A DNA stretch of 64,000 bases from Actinomycetota bacterium. Lineage in GTDB: Bacteria; Actinomycetota; Actinomycetes; Mycobacteriales; Micromonosporaceae. Location of the stretch: the NCBI GenBank assembly GCA_005885555.1, contig VAWN01000022.1:11216-75215 (forward strand), written 5' to 3'. The notes beneath the pieces are model-generated. The model ran no database searches and was not told where the DNA came from. It worked only from the letters and a program-made list of their open reading frames with translations. A program made the position numbers and the translations under genes. Of this stretch, positions 61,331-64,000 are shown piece by piece (position 1 is the stretch's first letter; the number at the start of each line of letters is the position of its first letter).

Positions 61331-62419
61331 GTGATCCACCGCGAGGCTGCCGTACGCACCGTACGCTCGTCGAACGGCCAACCGGCCGGCAGCCGGCCGT
61401 GCGCGCACTGCGGGCGCCCGGTACCCCAGCCGTACAGCGGCAACCAGATTTTCCGGTACTGCCGGGACAACGAGGGCGCGTGCCAGCGGGCGGCCCGGCG
61501 GATCGGCCTGCACCGGGTCGGCGGCCCGGGCCTAGGCGACCACGTCGCCCGCGCGGTCGTGGTGACCGAGCGCCTGGAACACGTCGTCGACGCGCTGAAC
61601 GAGGCATTGCACGCCAACCTGTCGCCGGCCGGCGTCGAGCGGCAGATCGCCGCGGTGCGCGGTGAGGCGGCGGCGTCGGTCGCGGCCGCGCACGCCCAGC
61701 GCGACGAGGCCCGCCAGGAGGCGCACCAGGCGCGCGACGACGCCGAGCAGGCGCGTCGGGAGGCCGATCTGGCGCGCGACGACGCCCGGCAGGCGCGGGC
61801 CGAGGCCGCCACCGCCCAGGCGTGGGCGGACGAGGCGGCCGCGCGGGCCACGGTACAGGCCGAGGCGGTGGACCGGCTCACCGCGGAGCGCGACGCGGCC
61901 CACCGGGAGCTGGCACAGGTGCAGGTCGAGCGGGACCGCGCGGTGGCCGCGGCCGCGGAGCTGACCCGGGCCCGCGCGGAGGTCGCGCGCCTGCAGGCCG
62001 ACCTGGAACGGTCGCGTACCGACGCCGGCCGGCACAACAACCGGCTCACCGCGGCGGTCGCCTCGCTGCGCGAGGAGGTGGCCCGGTCCCAGCAGCACGG
62101 CTACGAGCAGGAGAGCGTCCGGCAGTCGGCGGAACGGCGCGCGGAGGCCCTCGCGGTGCGGCTGCGCGCCGCCGAGACCGAGCGCGACGCCGCGCGCGCC
62201 GAGCTGGACAGCGCCCGGTTCCAGGCGGCGCGCATCGACGAGCAGGTCAGCAACCTGGCCTCGGCGCTGGCCCGGCTGGGGACCGCCACCCGGGCCGACG
62301 TACCGGTGCCGATTGCGGCGGCTGCGCCCGTTGCGCCAGCTGCGCCGATTGCGGCGGCTGCGCCGATTGCCGCGGCCGGGCCGGCCGGCTGGGTGACGCG
62401 GGATCAGAAATCGGCGTAG
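61331..62419 (+). CDS. Zinc-finger plus long coiled-coil protein of unknown function
   Basis: A 362-residue protein. Near the N-terminus is a cysteine cluster CAHCGRPVPQPY...FRYCRDNEGACQRAARR (about residues 18-53), which looks like a treble-clef zinc finger with a basic tail suited to nucleic-acid binding. Residues from about 80 to 315 form an almost unbroken Ala/Glu/Arg/Gln-rich coiled coil with heptad spacing (QRDEARQEAHQARDDAEQAR). The tail has APIAAAAP-type repeats. The overall shape recalls KfrA-like coiled-coil DNA-binding proteins, but no family is recognised. It lies between dciA and gyrB and has its own likely leaderless promoter. Confidence 0.8.
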   Translation: MIHREAAVRTVRSSNGQPAGSRPCAHCGRPVPQPYSGNQIFRYCRDNEGACQRAARRIGLHRVGGPGLGDHVARAVVVTERLEHVVDALNEALHANLSPAGVERQIAAVRGEAAASVAAAHAQRDEARQEAHQARDDAEQARREADLARDDARQARAEAATAQAWADEAAARATVQAEAVDRLTAERDAAHRELAQVQVERDRAVAAAAELTRARAEVARLQADLERSRTDAGRHNNRLTAAVASLREEVARSQQHGYEQESVRQSAERRAEALAVRLRAAETERDAARAELDSARFQAARIDEQVSNLASALARLGTATRADVPVPIAAAAPVAPAAPIAAAAPIAAAGPAGWVTRDQKSA

Positions 62420-62961
62420 ACGGCGAAGCCGCGGTCGGCGCACCGGCGGTAGAAGTTGGCCAGTACCGACAGCTCGGTCAGCGTGAAGCTCCACTGCGGC
62501 GGTTCGTCGTGCTCGTCGCGCAGCGCGGCCAGCCGGTCGTCGAGCCAGCGCAGCTGCTGGTCGGCCAGCCGGCCGTTGGAGACGGCGTGGCGCAGCACCT
62601 CGCCGACCGACTCGACGGTGACCTCCTCGCCGAGCTCGGCGTGGCCGGCCACGAAGCGCTCCAGCCCGCCGGCGATCCACGCGCACCCGTCCGGATCGAT
62701 CACCGGGTCCTCGTCTTCCGCCTCGGCCTCGGTCGCGTAGAGCACCCCGTTGAGCCCGAGCAGGAGATCGACCAGCTGGCTGTACCCGGTGGCCCGGACG
62801 GTACCCGTCTCCGCGATGTGATCGGCCAGTGCCGCCGCGGGTGCCGCGGTCGCCGGTACCTTCTCGGCCAGCCTGGCGAAGTCGACGAACTCGGCCGGTG
62901 CCACCGGCTCGTAGAACCGGCCGGTGCGCGGCCACTGAACGGCGACGTTGTCCAGCCCCAT
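62404..62961 (-). CDS. Conserved hypothetical acidic protein
   Basis: A 185-residue soluble acidic protein, MGLDNVAVQWPRTGRFYEP at the start, with predicted helices throughout and no membrane or catalytic motif visible. It resembles actinobacterial proteins that begin MGLDN and are found next to gyrB, of unknown function. ATG 62961 is preceded by GAGGAGGG. Its 3' end overlaps the convergent coiled-coil gene by 16 bases. Confidence 0.75.
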   Translation of the reverse strand: MGLDNVAVQWPRTGRFYEPVAPAEFVDFARLAEKVPATAAPAAALADHIAETGTVRATGYSQLVDLLLGLNGVLYATEAEAEDEDPVIDPDGCAWIAGGLERFVAGHAELGEEVTVESVGEVLRHAVSNGRLADQQLRWLDDRLAALRDEHDEPPQWSFTLTELSVLANFYRRCADRGFAVYADF

Positions 62962-63396
62962 CGCACCCTTCCCTCCTCGTCGGCGCGTCCCCCGGTCCGC
63001 TCACCGCGCGTGTTGCTCCCCCTGCAGGTTCGCCGCGGAAGGGTACGGCACGCGACGGTCCGGCGCGACCCCCTGAACCGCCCGAGTTGGCGGCCGGCTC
63101 CGTGCGCCGGCCGCGTGCTTCATGGGGCCGGGTGCGTGGGGGGAGTTGTAGCCGGGCCCTTTCGGGGCGCTACGGCGATTTGAGGGGCGCCGCGTGCCGG
63201 TTCCAGGGCCCCGACACAGTAATATTGGACCGAGGCAGTTCAGCCGATCACGACCAGCGGGTTCGCCCGGGATCGGCGCGCCCCCTTCCACCGTCCGGTG
63301 CGGGGGGACTTCGCGTGCCGTGGCCGGTCCGGGCCCGCGTGACCCCGTCGGGGGGCGTCGCTACCAGCGACGGTACCGGCGAGAAAGCGATCGAGA
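62962..63396. promoter_or_regulatory. gyrB upstream region
   Basis: A 435-base spacer without a recognisable gene. TAATAT at 63220-63225 is a good -10 but has no clear -35 at the expected distance. It would give a gyrB leader of about 165 bases. Long leaders are common for supercoiling-regulated gyrB, but no structured RNA family is recognised. Confidence 0.35.
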
Positions 63397-64000
63397 GTGG
63401 CAGCGCCGAAGCAGCAGCCGGGCGATTACAACGCGTCATCTATCACGGTACTGGAAGGACTGGAAGCGGTCCGTAAGCGCCCGGGCATGTACATCGGCTC
63501 GACCGGTGAGCGCGGCCTGCACCATCTCGTCCAGGAGGTCGTCGACAACTCGGTCGACGAAGCGCTCGCCGGTTACTGCGACACGATCGAGGTGACCCTG
63601 CTCGCCGACGGCGGCGTCCGGGTGTCCGACAACGGCCGCGGCATCCCGGTCGACATGCACCCGGTGGAGAAGCGGCCGACCGTCGAGGTCGTGATGACCG
63701 TGCTGCACGCCGGCGGCAAGTTCGACGGCAAGGCCTACGCGGTCTCCGGCGGCCTGCACGGTGTCGGCATCTCCGTGGTCAACGCGCTGTCCACCCGGGT
63801 CGACCTGGTGATCTACAAGGACGGGTACGTCTGGCGGCAGGAGTACAACCACTCCAAGCCCGGCAAGCTGATGAAGGGCGAAGCGACCCGCCGGACGGGT
63901 ACCACCACGACGTTCTGGCCGGACCCGAAGATCTTCGAGAGCACCGAGTTCTCGTTCGAGACGATCTACCGCCGGCTGCAGGAGATGGCGTTCCTCAACC
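63397..64000 (+). CDS. gyrB: DNA gyrase subunit B (5' part, runs off window)
   Basis: The first 201 codons of gyrB, open at the window end. GTG 63397 starts [20 protein letters not shown]. The GHKL ATP-binding motifs are present: [57 protein letters not shown] (quoted in part), and [29 protein letters not shown] at the end. The ribosome-binding site is weak. With gyrA presumably downstream, it introduces negative supercoils and is the target of novobiocin-type drugs. Confidence 0.97.
   Translation, partial: MAAPKQQPGDYNASSITVLEGLEAVRKRPGMYIGSTGERGLHHLVQEVVDNSVDEALAGYCDTIEVTLLADGGVRVSDNGRGIPVDMHPVEKRPTVEVVMTVLHAGGKFDGKAYAVSGGLHGVGISVVNALSTRVDLVIYKDGYVWRQEYNHSKPGKLMKGEATRRTGTTTTFWPDPKIFESTEFSFETIYRRLQEMAFLN

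Noticed and set aside
1-64000. CRISPR arrays, insertion sequences, tRNA or rRNA genes
   Set aside because: No regularly spaced identical repeats, transposase-like frames, T-loop GGTTCRA sequences in a cloverleaf context, or rRNA-like blocks were found by reading both strands.

Overview
The window is about 72% GC and has actinobacterial gene order around a chromosomal replication origin: rpmH-rnpA-yidD-yidC-khpB-rsmG-parA-parB on one side, and dnaA-oriC-dnaN-gnd-recF-dciA-(zinc-finger gene)-gyrB on the other. The DnaB and DnaA N-termini and the gene neighbourhoods look like Micromonosporaceae. The genus cannot be fixed from sequence reading alone, though the density of the palindrome GGTACC is unusual and could be diagnostic.

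Layout. 1-6,080: a membrane GGDEF-EAL protein with an AT-richer sensor half, a GT87-like membrane protein, a phosphoribosyltransferase, and two decayed genes (an SRPBCC protein with an in-frame TGA and a frameshifted ABC-F ATPase). 6,072-10,435: dnaB, then rpsF-ssb-rpsR-rplI. 10,677-19,282: a cupredoxin-like secreted protein, endonuclease IV, two large membrane proteins, a class A penicillin-binding protein and a DUF5318-type protein. 19,394-27,232: PadR regulator with operator and inositol-phosphate synthase, a DUF6584-like paralogue pair, ogt, an NfeD-like protein with a histidine-rich loop plus flotillin, an MFS carrier and a zinc-ribbon membrane protein. 27,347-28,807: tRNA CCA-adding enzyme.

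28,808-36,616 is a galactoside-utilisation cluster (GH36 alpha-galactosidase, ABC permeases and lipoprotein, divergent GH42 beta-galactosidase and DeoR regulator). It sits between cca and murJ, where related genomes carry a NUDIX gene and a large membrane-protein gene. 36,643-45,025 is the conserved murJ-pseudokinase-sigM-anti-sigma-trxB-trxA-cwlM-GNAT block. 45,258-55,002 holds an aminotransferase, a Ddl-like ligase, the parAB locus with three parS sites, and the rsmG-khpB-yidC-yidD-rnpA-rpmH block. 55,003-64,000 is the origin, ending inside gyrB.

The functional core is replication initiation (dnaA, oriC, dnaN, recF, dciA, dnaB, ssb, gyrB), segregation (parA, parB, parS) and envelope growth (murJ, pseudokinase, cwlM, PBP, yidC). 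The most interesting extra signals are: a parS site that forms the middle of a 32-bp perfect palindrome between convergent genes; DnaA boxes next to parB and inside the likely dnaA promoter; the histidine-rich NfeD/flotillin pair; the sugar cluster in core synteny; a compositionally chimeric c-di-GMP enzyme; dispersed palindromes sharing GATCTTGGA; and the GGTACC over-representation. No CRISPR array, insertion sequence, rRNA or tRNA gene was seen.
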